From NCBI GenBank assembly GCA_027493055.1, contig JAPUDO010000068.1, positions 144,683 through 208,682 of the forward strand: a stretch of DNA of 64,000 nucleotides. Reading direction: 5' to 3'. The stretch's first letter is position 1, and each line of letters begins with the position of its first letter. Below are positions 34,549 through 43,762 of this stretch, piece after piece. The position numbers and the translations under genes are program-made. Source of the stretch: Niabella sp. (GTDB lineage: Bacteria > Bacteroidota > Bacteroidia > Chitinophagales > Chitinophagaceae). The notes below the pieces were generated by a model. The model worked only from the letters and a program-made list of their open reading frames with translations, did no database searches and was not told the DNA's origin.

Positions 34549-35922
34549 TTACTTCAAAATCACTTTAAACACTTGTATATTGACAACTCCCTTTTTCAGC
34601 CCGGGTAAAGGTAAAATCAATTCTTCTACATTCTGTTTCCATCTCATTTTTTCGCCGGTGCCTAATAATGAAACGGATTCTATTTTTTCGCCGGACTGAC
34701 TTCCCAGGGCCTTTACGGAAAATTGTTTTTCGTTAATGTTGTTGGCAAATATATACACGGCATTCTTCTTGGCTGTAAACCGGATTTCGGGGAATATTTT
34801 TTTTGAAGTGGCATCGTTCAATACATCTTTCATGGAATTGTCGGCTGCTGCATTTTCTGCAACAGCAATGGAATGGGGCATTTCGCCCGATATTCTCCAC
34901 GGATGCGTGCCGTAAATAGCTTCGCCGTTGAGCTGCATCCATTTTCCTATTGAAGACAACCTCGCAATAGCGCTATCCGGAAAACTGCCATCGCCCCTGG
35001 GACCAACATTCAGCAAATAGTTTCCGCCTTTACTCACAATCTCTACCAATTGGCGAACTAACAATTCGGGACTTTTCCATACAGAATCATATTTATTATA
35101 TCCCCACATACCGCTCATTGTAATGCACGACTCCCAGGGACTGGTTCGGATAGTGTTGCCAATTTCCTGTTCCATAACGGCGTAATCGCCAAAGCTCCCT
35201 CCTATCCGGTTGTTTACGATACAGTTTGGCTGGATAGATAGTACCAGCTTTTTTAATTCTTCACTTTGCTTACGGTTAACCAGCTCATACGTATCAAACC
35301 AAACTATCCCTATTTCGCCGTACTGGGTTAATAATTCACGTAATTGTGGTTTTACCTTTCGTTCTATATAACGGCTTAGTACTTTTGCGTCTTCATCAGG
35401 ATAATCCCAGGTATTGCTTCTGCCGCCTTTTACCGGCCAGTTGGTAGGTACATCAGGGTCCTGCCAATCCCGGCCGAGCGAATAGTATACACAAAACTTA
35501 AGATCATATTTTTTGCATGCTGCCGCAATATCTTTTAGTGGGTCTTTGGCAAAAGGAGTTTGTTTTACAATACTATAATCGCTTGACGGAGAGTTGTACA
35601 TAGCAAATCCATCATGGTGCTTAGCCGTAATGACCACGTATTTCATACCCGCGTCCCTGGCCATGCGCACCCAGGCGTCCGCATCAAAATTTTGAGCGTT
35701 GAAGTGGTTGGCTAATACCGAACAGTATTCTTTCCAGGGAACTTTTTCATATAGCATGAAGTGCTCATTGCCTTTGTACGGCTTTCCCTTCCAGTCGCCG
35801 CCAGCCTCAGAATAAAGCCCCCAGTGTAAAAACATGCCAAATCTTGCTTCCGTCCACCACTGCATACGTTTTGCTTTGGCTTCGGGCGTTTCTTTGCTTA
35901 GGCCAGGTGTTGTTTGGTACAT
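34549..35922 (-). CDS. GH29 alpha-L-fucosidase, cut off from its signal peptide
   Basis: 457 residues from the ATG at 35922, starting MYQTTPGLSKETPEAK and then RMQWWTEARFGMFLHWGLYS. VVITAKHHDGFAMY, the nucleophile region IVWFDTYEL (Asp210) and GGNYLLNVGPRGDG mark a complete GH29 catalytic domain. Unlike the two other fucosidases in the island it has no signal peptide in frame, and a TAA immediately precedes the ATG. A good signal peptide lies just upstream in another frame (35807-35974). Restoring two bases near 35917 would join them as FINVAQTTPG. As read, the enzyme would stay in the cytoplasm. Confidence 0.88.
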   Translation of the reverse strand: MYQTTPGLSKETPEAKAKRMQWWTEARFGMFLHWGLYSEAGGDWKGKPYKGNEHFMLYEKVPWKEYCSVLANHFNAQNFDADAWVRMARDAGMKYVVITAKHHDGFAMYNSPSSDYSIVKQTPFAKDPLKDIAAACKKYDLKFCVYYSLGRDWQDPDVPTNWPVKGGRSNTWDYPDEDAKVLSRYIERKVKPQLRELLTQYGEIGIVWFDTYELVNRKQSEELKKLVLSIQPNCIVNNRIGGSFGDYAVMEQEIGNTIRTSPWESCITMSGMWGYNKYDSVWKSPELLVRQLVEIVSKGGNYLLNVGPRGDGSFPDSAIARLSSIGKWMQLNGEAIYGTHPWRISGEMPHSIAVAENAAADNSMKDVLNDATSKKIFPEIRFTAKKNAVYIFANNINEKQFSVKALGSQSGEKIESVSLLGTGEKMRWKQNVEELILPLPGLKKGVVNIQVFKVILK

Positions 35923-35974
35923 TTATAAACGAAAAAAGAATAATGATGAGCGCTGCCAGGTTTCTTTGCATCAT
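35807..35974 (-). pseudogene. Out-of-frame signal peptide of the GH29 gene
   Basis: A minus-strand reading frame from the double ATG at 35974/35971 encodes MMQRNLAALIIILFSFIN, a classical signal peptide, then runs into nonsense and stops at 35807. It is offset by one base from the frame of the GH29 domain beginning at 35922. The sequence AAT-GTA-C-CAA at the junction would read Asn-Val-Ala-Gln if GTACC were GTAGCCC, the normal cleavage pattern. I therefore read it as the 5' end of the fucosidase gene displaced by a frameshift or a sequencing error. Confidence 0.7.
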
Positions 35975-36015
35975 GTAAAATATTCCTTATAAAAAATTTG
36001 AATGAATATAATCTA

Positions 36016-36765
36016 TTAAAGGGAAAGTGAAACCGTTCCGTTTGCAGCCTGCACAACCCGTACTGAATCTTTACCGTGCACAGGAGCATACATTTCATCG
36101 GTGAACCTGTTGGGTTTATAAAATGAAAGATAATATACCCAGGTATTTATTCTGATACCTGGCAATAAAATTTTTGCATTTTTATTGTCAATTTCCGATG
36201 TTCTGGTATTGCCTGCCTGGTCTGTCCAATAAATTTCTGTTTTAACATTTACCGTATCCACAATTCCTTTAAACGCTAAATAAACAGAATCCATTGGCAT
36301 TTTGTTAGTTATTTTAGTAGCCGCCGCAACCCCTGTTATAAGCCTGTTTTTGAGCCCCGAAAGGTATGAATTGCCTATACTTCGTACATTATTTACATAA
36401 ATGGCTTTGGAATAGGTTCCATTACTATAAACAGACTGGATAATAAAATTATTAATCCTGTAATCCGGAAGATTGGGAACGGTTAATTTTACTAAAGATA
36501 CAGGGTCGCTGGATGTTGCTGGGAATCGCATAGAATCTGCCTTGTTATTCCAATAAACCACATATTCTGCAACCCTGGGGTCTGGACTGGGATTGAACCT
36601 GAATGTAACCTGGTGGTACTGGGGTTGAATAACCACATTTTGAGGTGCGCCCGGATATTTAATTTCCTCCTCGCCCAGGTATTTCCTGTATTCTGTGGGC
36701 TTATTACAGGAATATATAGCCGCTATTATCAATAAAGCAAACTGTAATATATATTTACCGCTCAT
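36016..36765 (-). CDS. DUF4998 surface lipoprotein
   Basis: 249 residues. The lipoprotein signal LLIIAAIYSCNKP places the acylated Cys at about residue 20. The mature part begins with the DUF4998 pattern (EEEIKYPGAPQNV) and contains fibronectin-like beta strands (VTFRFNPSPDPRVAEYVVYW). It follows SusD and another surface lipoprotein in the same operon, the usual position of surface glycan-binding proteins. No catalytic motif is seen. It probably binds the target glycan on the cell surface, but this is inferred from position. Confidence 0.8.
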   Translation of the reverse strand: MSGKYILQFALLIIAAIYSCNKPTEYRKYLGEEEIKYPGAPQNVVIQPQYHQVTFRFNPSPDPRVAEYVVYWNNKADSMRFPATSSDPVSLVKLTVPNLPDYRINNFIIQSVYSNGTYSKAIYVNNVRSIGNSYLSGLKNRLITGVAAATKITNKMPMDSVYLAFKGIVDTVNVKTEIYWTDQAGNTRTSEIDNKNAKILLPGIRINTWVYYLSFYKPNRFTDEMYAPVHGKDSVRVVQAANGTVSLSL

Positions 36766-36810
36766 TTTTATTTCGTTTAGTATATTGTAAAGATTTATTG
36801 CTTCCAGCTA

Positions 36811-38052
36811 TTAATTTGCAATCTGTCCAAAGAATGTAAGTTCATTGAAAAGGCACTCACCTAATGTTCCGTCAAAATTTTGCTCGCAGGAGAACCTGAT
36901 ATACCTGACATCGGGAATATCCAGATCAAAATCGAAAGGAAAGCCAGCATTAAGCAATGCTATATCTGCTGCAGTTACACCGGTGGCCTGGCCAGATGGT
37001 TTGGGAGGATGCGTAAACCTGCCGAGACACACCCAATTGCCGGTAATCTCCCCTTTTTCAGCACCCAGAGGGAGAGGAACATCCTCGGGAATTATATCGC
37101 GACAACCCCACAATGTCCACTCCATCGGGTTTTGGTTGGTCCAGGCAAATTGATTCGAAGCCCCGTTTCTTGTGTATAGTAAGTAACGGCTTAGCGTTCT
37201 CAAGCCACCCAGATCAATAGTGCAGGAAACGGGGAACGCCGGTGCCCCGGTGCCACGCCAGCAGTTAACAGCATCGTTGTTATTGGCATACGTATTATTA
37301 ATGAGGTTGACAACGGGCCAGGCTGGATTTGCATCAGTAGTCAACGCATACGACAGCATGATAGGATATTTAGGCAGCTGTATTTCAAATATTGGCTTTA
37401 CCCATTGATAAAGCGTATCCGAATGGTTGCCAAACTGATCCATAGTAACAAATGCCCAATAATAATTTAACGAGTCGTACCCGCGCACGGTAGTAGAAAG
37501 TATTGAGTCTCTTCCAAAATGCTGCGTAATAGTTTTCATCACCCGGTAAGAGGAGTCATACTTTAAAATAGCAACCCCCACATTGGACCTGTCGGTATTA
37601 TTTAATACTACGTTTACGCCGCCAAAAGTGCTCCTTATCATCATATTTTCTTTAACCCGCAGATAGGGCGGTTTAGTGGGGTGCACTGTTGTGCTTACCG
37701 CTTCAGAGCGTACATTGGCCCTGCTTACTGTAACCAGCTCTACTTTATAATCGGCATCTGCTGCAAAACCATCTACGACCACCTGATTAGAATAATAGCT
37801 GGAAACTGATTGCCTTTTCACGCCGGGTCTTATTTCATAGGTAGCCTCTACATACAAAATATTTTCCGAAGCGGGAAGTGTGTAAGTAATGGTAGCTTTC
37901 CCTGCCTCATTTTGTACCTGTACATTGGATATCGGCCCAGGAGGCGTTCTATCTGAAGATACAATATCATTATAGCTAACCGGCTTGGTGCAGGCCGCAA
38001 CGAAAAAAGCTATTGTTAACAGCACACCTGTTATATTGAATATCTTTTGCAT
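36811..38052 (-). CDS. DUF4959/DUF5000-type surface lipoprotein
   Basis: 413 residues. The lipobox FFVAACTKP gives Cys21. The N-terminal region (DRTPPGPISNVQVQNEAGKA) is a DUF4959 fibronectin-like domain, followed by a second beta domain (about 125-235, DUF5126-like). The C-terminal DUF5000 region (PAWPVVNLINNTYANNND, then CTIDLGGLRTLSRYLLY) resembles a discoidin or F5/8 type C carbohydrate-binding fold. Such three-domain lipoproteins follow SusD genes in Bacteroidota glycan loci and act as surface glycan-binding proteins. Spacing to its neighbours is 40-45 bases, consistent with one transcript. Confidence 0.85.
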   Translation of the reverse strand: MQKIFNITGVLLTIAFFVAACTKPVSYNDIVSSDRTPPGPISNVQVQNEAGKATITYTLPASENILYVEATYEIRPGVKRQSVSSYYSNQVVVDGFAADADYKVELVTVSRANVRSEAVSTTVHPTKPPYLRVKENMMIRSTFGGVNVVLNNTDRSNVGVAILKYDSSYRVMKTITQHFGRDSILSTTVRGYDSLNYYWAFVTMDQFGNHSDTLYQWVKPIFEIQLPKYPIMLSYALTTDANPAWPVVNLINNTYANNNDAVNCWRGTGAPAFPVSCTIDLGGLRTLSRYLLYTRNGASNQFAWTNQNPMEWTLWGCRDIIPEDVPLPLGAEKGEITGNWVCLGRFTHPPKPSGQATGVTAADIALLNAGFPFDFDLDIPDVRYIRFSCEQNFDGTLGECLFNELTFFGQIAN

Positions 38053-38092
38053 TGTTTTATAATTTTTTATCTAATTGTATTCAGGAAATCTC

Positions 38093-40000
38093 TTACCAAT
38101 ATAAATTTTGCACAATAAGCGGGTTATTTAAGATAACCGATTCATGAAACGGCCAGAAATAATGCTTTTCAGTTATACTAGGTGAGAATAAGTTCGTTAA
38201 CTTGTAAAAGTCTAAAGCAGTGGTAGTGCCCCGGTAATTCCAGCCCTGATAAGGAAGCGAATTAGCAGCAACGTATTCCTTCCATCGTTTCAGGTCCCAT
38301 CCTACTTCGCCCTCAAAGCACAGCTCAATTCTTCGTTCCTGATGTATAATACTTCTCAGACCTTCTTTTGATAAAGGTTTTGATGCATTAGCCGAGTGTG
38401 CAGTCCACGACTGTACAACTCCCTTCAACCCGGCTCTTAACCGTACCGAATCAATGTACCTGTACACTTCGGGGCCAGGCCCTTCGGCTTCATTCAATGC
38501 TTCGGCATATAACAGCTGTAAATCTGCCAATCGTACAATGGGGGGATAATAAGCTACCTGGGTAAAAGAGCTGCCGGCAAAAGTAGTTCTGTAATTAACC
38601 AGTTTCTTAGGCCAGTACCCGGTATAGCTTGATACGAGGCCCGGATATCCTTTTGCATAGTTGAGGCCATTGGCATTGGCTGCGTTTTCTATTCCCATTC
38701 CATACCAAATGCCCCGGTCAAAAGCCAAATCGGCATAAAATCTTGGCTCCCTGTTAAAATGTAATTTTGCGGTAGGCCCGCTTGAGCTGATATAATACTT
38801 ATGATCGGCCCCGGCGGTCGCAGTTGTATACCTGCCTGCGTAATCAAAAGTCATGTCCTCATCAATAGGAACGCCGTTGCTGGTATAAAACAGTTCGGCA
38901 ATGTTTAATGGAACAGATACTACAGCATCGCCATCCACGCTACGTGTAGCACTTGACGAAGCCAATGAAGCAAAATACCGCTGACTCCGGCTTATTACAT
39001 TTCCAGGCCAGATCACTTCGGAAATAATAGAATTGACCGACCTGTCGAAATTAACCGGACCGTGGATAGACAGTAATTGTTTGATCGAATCGGGGATATA
39101 ATTGGTATTGTTTGAAGGCTTTTCATACTTATATAATACAGCGCCCTGCTCTTCGCAGAAGTCAAGCGCCTGGCGGCATGCCCGGGCTGCAGCGCTCCAT
39201 TTGGATGCATCGAAAGACTGGGGAAAAAGTTTCTGCCCGTCTTTATTAGCCAACTCTTTGAAAATTTCATCTCCGTTAAATAAAGGACTGGCCTGCAATA
39301 CAGCCGCCTTTGCCTTAAGGGTTGCCGCCATCACCTGCGTAAACCGGCCATACTCGGTTAAAACATCATATGCCATGGCAGGCAGTTCCGGAATGGCTTC
39401 ATCAATAAGAGTATTGATATAAGTAAATACCGAGTCGCTTGGCGCCCTTGGCAAACGTGCGTCTGCAGTCAAAGTATATATAGGCAGATTTTCTTTAACC
39501 AAAGGAACGGGTCCATATTTTCTTACCAACCAGTAATAATAAAAGGCTTTGAGGGTTTTTACCTCTGCAATCCACCGGCTCTTTTCACCCAGCTGTAAAT
39601 CGGGCGCAACGTTTACGTTTTCCAGGAAAGTATTACACCTCCTGATGGCTATGTAAATGTTCGCAAAATCGTTTTGAATATTGGTGTTGGCTGCAGTGCC
39701 ATAAGGCGACAGGTTACCGTATAACACCCAAAAGCCATTTACATTATACTCTGACCCAAAATTGGCGCCTGAGAGGTTATTTCGCATAATTAATTCTCCT
39801 GAGCTTGTCCAGCCCGGATTATTTTCCGGTGCTACCAAAGCCTGCATACGCTGATAACAGGAAAATAAGTAGTTTTCTGTTTCATTCCTGTTTCTGAATG
39901 CGTATTCAATCGTTGCCACATTATCAGGTACAATATCAAGGTATTTTTTACAAGATACTGCTGTAAAAATGAAGAAGCAGTAGACAAATATATTTTTCAT
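38093..40000 (-). CDS. SusD/RagB-family lipoprotein of the fucosidase locus
   Basis: 635 residues, long for the family. The lipobox FTAVSCKKYLD gives Cys17. The N-terminal SusD-like region (YAFRNRNETENYLFSCYQRM) and the C-terminal RagB region (LYAEALNEAEGPG, DSVRLRAGLKG, RRIELCFEGEVGWDLKRWKE) are clear. The extra length lies in the middle (about 300-480). It pairs with the STN-type SusC encoded 13 bases upstream, as the substrate-capturing lid of that transporter. Confidence 0.93.
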   Translation of the reverse strand: MKNIFVYCFFIFTAVSCKKYLDIVPDNVATIEYAFRNRNETENYLFSCYQRMQALVAPENNPGWTSSGELIMRNNLSGANFGSEYNVNGFWVLYGNLSPYGTAANTNIQNDFANIYIAIRRCNTFLENVNVAPDLQLGEKSRWIAEVKTLKAFYYYWLVRKYGPVPLVKENLPIYTLTADARLPRAPSDSVFTYINTLIDEAIPELPAMAYDVLTEYGRFTQVMAATLKAKAAVLQASPLFNGDEIFKELANKDGQKLFPQSFDASKWSAAARACRQALDFCEEQGAVLYKYEKPSNNTNYIPDSIKQLLSIHGPVNFDRSVNSIISEVIWPGNVISRSQRYFASLASSSATRSVDGDAVVSVPLNIAELFYTSNGVPIDEDMTFDYAGRYTTATAGADHKYYISSSGPTAKLHFNREPRFYADLAFDRGIWYGMGIENAANANGLNYAKGYPGLVSSYTGYWPKKLVNYRTTFAGSSFTQVAYYPPIVRLADLQLLYAEALNEAEGPGPEVYRYIDSVRLRAGLKGVVQSWTAHSANASKPLSKEGLRSIIHQERRIELCFEGEVGWDLKRWKEYVAANSLPYQGWNYRGTTTALDFYKLTNLFSPSITEKHYFWPFHESVILNNPLIVQNLYW

Positions 40001-40013
40001 ACTCTACTATAAA

Positions 40014-43000
40014 TTAGTTTATACTTATTTGTGCGCCAATATTTAACACTCTTTGAATGGGATAGGCAAAGCCGTTGCCTCCCTGCTCCACATCCCATAA
40101 TTTAAACCCGCTAAGCGTAAGTAAATTAGAACCGCTGAGATACAACCTGCAACTTTTCATCCTAACCTTGTTCAGCAAATTATTAGCTAAAGAATAACCC
40201 AGTTCTACGCTTTTTAACCTTAGGAATGAACCATTGCGCATCCACCAGGTGCTGGTTTGCAGGTTATTGGTAATTTGATTGGATGATGTACCAAAACGCG
40301 GATACAAGGCATAAAGATTTCTATCCGACTCTGACCAGTGATCATCGGCAAAAGCCTGCAGCAGCAGTGTTGTGCTGGCGGGCGTTCCTCCTCCTAAAAA
40401 CGGACTAACAGCATTGGGATTTATAAAAAAGCTTGTTTTGGCATTCCCCTGGAAAAAGAAGGCGATGTCGAATTGCTTTATCCTGCTGCTTAAACCAAAG
40501 CCATACGTAATCTGAGGGGTTGTGGGGTTGCCAATCGGCACCATGTCGGCCGTGGTTATTTGTCCATCTCCGTTGATGTCGCGATACTTAATATCGCCAC
40601 CCATAGCTCCGGCAAACTGGGAAGGTGAGTTAGCCACCTCCTGTTCATCTACGAACAACCTCTCGGCTACATAACCAAATTGCTGGTTTATAATAGCTCC
40701 CGACCTGCGGCGCCAGGGCTCGCCCGGATAATCGGGCTCTTCAAAAAACAGGTATTTAGACTGTGTAACAGTAAGGTTGCCTCTTCCTGAAACCATGATG
40801 TCGGGCGCTAAGCTCTTACTGTAATCTAAAGAAAGATCAAGGCCCCTGGATTCAGCTTTGCCAATATTGGCGCCAATATTTGTTTCCAGTCCCATTGTTG
40901 CGATAGGGAGCCTTGTTTGATAAATACTTTCACGCTGCTGCCGGTAAACTTCTACAACAGTCTTTAAATCGTTTAATATTGTCAGCTCTGCGCCAAGGCT
41001 CAACTGGTTAGACCGCTCCCAGGTAACAAGTGGATTGGGATAGTTAGATATGGCAACTCCTGATCTGGAATAGCCGTTATTAACACCGAAAGAAGCTCCG
41101 TTACCCCCGGTTAAATCTACATTAGAAAGATAAAAGAACCTGTTACCCGAAATATTATCGTTACCGGAAAAACCATACGAACCTCGTAATTTGAAAGAAT
41201 TGATCGCATCAGATAATATAGATCCCTGCCAGAATTTTTCCCTGGAAATAACCCATGCAGCGCCTACCGTGGGAAAGAATCCAAATCGTTTTTCTTCCGA
41301 AAAGCGCTCAGACCCGTTATATCCAAAGCTGAAATCGGTAATGTATTTTTTATTGTAAGTATAGGTAGCACTTCCCGAATAGTTCAGGTTTCTGAATGGC
41401 AAAGTGCCCTGCAGGGAACCATCACCCCCATTGCTTAATACTCTTTCCTGGCGGGCGCCAATCAGCTTAACGCTCAGGTTATGATCAGTTGCAAAAGTTT
41501 TGTCGTAGCTCAGCACCCCCTGCATGTACACCTGCGATGTAACTGTATTGGCCGATTTGCTATAGCTAAGGTATTCTGTAGGCCTGCTGGCATCCGTAAC
41601 ATTGTTTAACCATAACAGCTCGTATTGATTTTTAACTGCATCGTAGTTTTGAACTGTATAATAAAACGGATTATAGCTTCTGTTAATGTTATAGTCTGAA
41701 AACCTTGTAGTGGATATCATACCAGAAAATTTCAAACCGGGCAACAACATATTCAGGTTCTGCGCTATATTGAATTGCGCGTTAATGGTAGAACGGAAAA
41801 ACTGGTAATACCCTTTTACCAGGTTGGCATAAGGGTTTACAGAAAGCCCCCCGCTTGTATTACCAAACAGGATATGCTTTGTGTACAGGTTTGCAGAGTC
41901 GGGTAAATAATAAGCCGGAAATGCAACGGGGTCTGTATGCATTACTACATTCCACAGATCAGAAGCCCCGCTTGGATCACTTGTAATGGGACCATTATAC
42001 TGGTCGAAGATACCGCCCAGCAGCACCGACATAACCGTGGATTTGGTAAGGTTGATATCTACGTTGGAGCGTAGCTGGTAACTCTGCAGTTTTACATTGT
42101 TATTAAAGTTGTTCACAGGATCTACCTTGAGTATCCCGTTATCTACATTATAGGATCCCGACACATAGTATTTCGCAAGATTGCTACCGCCCCTGATATT
42201 TAAGTTAGCCCGTTGGTTATTGGTACGATTCTTAAACAAAAGGTCCATCCAGTCGTTTACGGGGTAAACATAAGGGTTGTATCCCGGAGCCCTGTCAATA
42301 GTTTGCTGAGTAAAATATATCTTATCGGCTGTGTACCGCTCTCCCCCATACGGATCGCGGGTTATCGAAGCCTCGTTGTACATTTTCATGAAAGTAACAG
42401 GATCTGCAAGCTCAAGTTTTCTTGTTGGTTGTGATATCGAATTATCAAACTGACCGCTTATTACAGGTGTACCTATTTTACCTCTTTTGGTCATTACCAA
42501 TATAACGCCATTGGCGCCACGGGAACCATACAGTGCGGTAGCGCCTGCGTCTTTAAGTATAGAGAAGGACTCAATATCGTTTACCTGAAGGCGTGCCAGG
42601 TCGTTGGTACTCGACTCCAGATTGTCAATTATTATTAACGGGCTGCTGGAATAGCCAAATGTGGTTACACCGCGTATAAAGAATTGCGCATTGTCGTACC
42701 CCGGCTGGCCGCCAGGCTGATACGCTATAATCCCTGCTATTTGTCCAGCTAAAGCCGTTGTTAAGTTACTGGAAGGGATCCGAAGATTTTCAGGGTCAAC
42801 AGTGGTTACCGACCCCGTAACAGCCTCACGCATCTTTTTTTCACCAAATGCCGTAATCACAACTTCCTCTGCCCTTGTATCTGTCAAAGCTAAAACAGCG
42901 TCTATTACACCCGACTTGCTTACAGGAATTTCTATAGTATTATATCCGGTATAAGATATTACAAGTATGCCTCCTTCATCGTCAAGGGAAAGGGAATAGT

Positions 43001-43598
43001 TTCCGTTAGCATCGGTTTGGGTAGCGGTACTGGTGCCTTTCGCCGCTACGGTGGCGCCGGCAAGGGGTGTTCCCGTTGAAGAATCCTTTACTGTACCCAC
43101 AATATTTATGCGGGGTGGTTCAACTGGCTTTACCCGAACTGGTTTTATAACAGGCGGAACTAATTTCTTTTTATCGCTTTTAGAAATAACAATGGTTTTA
43201 CCCACAATTTTATAGTCGAGCTCTTTTCCCTCCAGACAAACTTCTAAAACATCCTTTAGCGGAAGGTTTTTCACATTTACTGTTACCGTTCCGGCCGCTT
43301 GCATCTGTTCATAATTATATAAAATATCGTAACCGCTTTGCCGCTGAATGTTCCTTAGCACATTTGACAGGGGCACATTTCTTTCTGAAAGGGTTATTTG
43401 CGAAAACCCGCTGGCGCTGGCGGCCAGGCATGCAAACAGCAACAAGATTGTTGTTAACTTCATAACACGCAACAGTTGTACAATTAAAATTTTTTGTTTT
43501 GTTTCTTTTTCCGGCAGCCAGGGTTGTTGTGCTTCTGTGGCGAAAGAGCTCCGAAAAAAACGACGCGTTTGCGTCTGGCCGTACGATGTCAATACCAT
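40014..43598 (-). CDS. STN-containing SusC/RagA TonB-dependent transporter
   Basis: 1194 residues. After an unusual leader of about 45 residues comes a hydrophobic signal segment (MKLTTILLLFACLAASASG). An STN signalling domain follows (LSNVLRNIQRQSGYDILYNY, about 68-135), then a carboxypeptidase-like domain (GTVKDSSTGTPLAGATV), the plug (ESFSILKDAGATALYGSRGANG) and the barrel. The STN domain contacts the FecR protein encoded just upstream, so substrate binding can trigger the sigma factor. An internal ATG at 43463 would give a more standard signal peptide, but long leaders of this kind are frequent in the group, so I keep the longer start with reservation. Confidence 0.93.
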   Translation of the reverse strand: MVLTSYGQTQTRRFFRSSFATEAQQPWLPEKETKQKILIVQLLRVMKLTTILLLFACLAASASGFSQITLSERNVPLSNVLRNIQRQSGYDILYNYEQMQAAGTVTVNVKNLPLKDVLEVCLEGKELDYKIVGKTIVISKSDKKKLVPPVIKPVRVKPVEPPRINIVGTVKDSSTGTPLAGATVAAKGTSTATQTDANGNYSLSLDDEGGILVISYTGYNTIEIPVSKSGVIDAVLALTDTRAEEVVITAFGEKKMREAVTGSVTTVDPENLRIPSSNLTTALAGQIAGIIAYQPGGQPGYDNAQFFIRGVTTFGYSSSPLIIIDNLESSTNDLARLQVNDIESFSILKDAGATALYGSRGANGVILVMTKRGKIGTPVISGQFDNSISQPTRKLELADPVTFMKMYNEASITRDPYGGERYTADKIYFTQQTIDRAPGYNPYVYPVNDWMDLLFKNRTNNQRANLNIRGGSNLAKYYVSGSYNVDNGILKVDPVNNFNNNVKLQSYQLRSNVDINLTKSTVMSVLLGGIFDQYNGPITSDPSGASDLWNVVMHTDPVAFPAYYLPDSANLYTKHILFGNTSGGLSVNPYANLVKGYYQFFRSTINAQFNIAQNLNMLLPGLKFSGMISTTRFSDYNINRSYNPFYYTVQNYDAVKNQYELLWLNNVTDASRPTEYLSYSKSANTVTSQVYMQGVLSYDKTFATDHNLSVKLIGARQERVLSNGGDGSLQGTLPFRNLNYSGSATYTYNKKYITDFSFGYNGSERFSEEKRFGFFPTVGAAWVISREKFWQGSILSDAINSFKLRGSYGFSGNDNISGNRFFYLSNVDLTGGNGASFGVNNGYSRSGVAISNYPNPLVTWERSNQLSLGAELTILNDLKTVVEVYRQQRESIYQTRLPIATMGLETNIGANIGKAESRGLDLSLDYSKSLAPDIMVSGRGNLTVTQSKYLFFEEPDYPGEPWRRRSGAIINQQFGYVAERLFVDEQEVANSPSQFAGAMGGDIKYRDINGDGQITTADMVPIGNPTTPQITYGFGLSSRIKQFDIAFFFQGNAKTSFFINPNAVSPFLGGGTPASTTLLLQAFADDHWSESDRNLYALYPRFGTSSNQITNNLQTSTWWMRNGSFLRLKSVELGYSLANNLLNKVRMKSCRLYLSGSNLLTLSGFKLWDVEQGGNGFAYPIQRVLNIGAQISIN

Positions 43599-43706
43599 AC
43601 CTTTGTTCTAGTTTGAGCGTTAATGAATAAAAATAGCAATCGTCATTGATTGTTGTTTACCGCCAATGCCTCCAAGCCTGGACGGATAAAAAGTTAACCT
43701 CATAGA

Positions 43707-43732
43707 GACCGGGGCGTTGTAGCGCTCCGGTC
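43707..43732 (-). promoter_or_regulatory. GC-rich hairpin between fecR and susC
   Basis: GACCGGGGCG and CGCTCCGGTC pair over 10 bp with one G-U, around a 6-base loop. The hairpin lies 31 bases downstream of the fecR stop and 109 bases upstream of the susC start. There is no clean T-tract directly after it on the minus strand, so it may attenuate or stabilise the mRNA rather than fully terminate, giving different levels of the regulator and transporter genes. Confidence 0.5.
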
Positions 43733-43762
43733 GTTTATTTCGAGTCAATTAAAGTTTCATTA

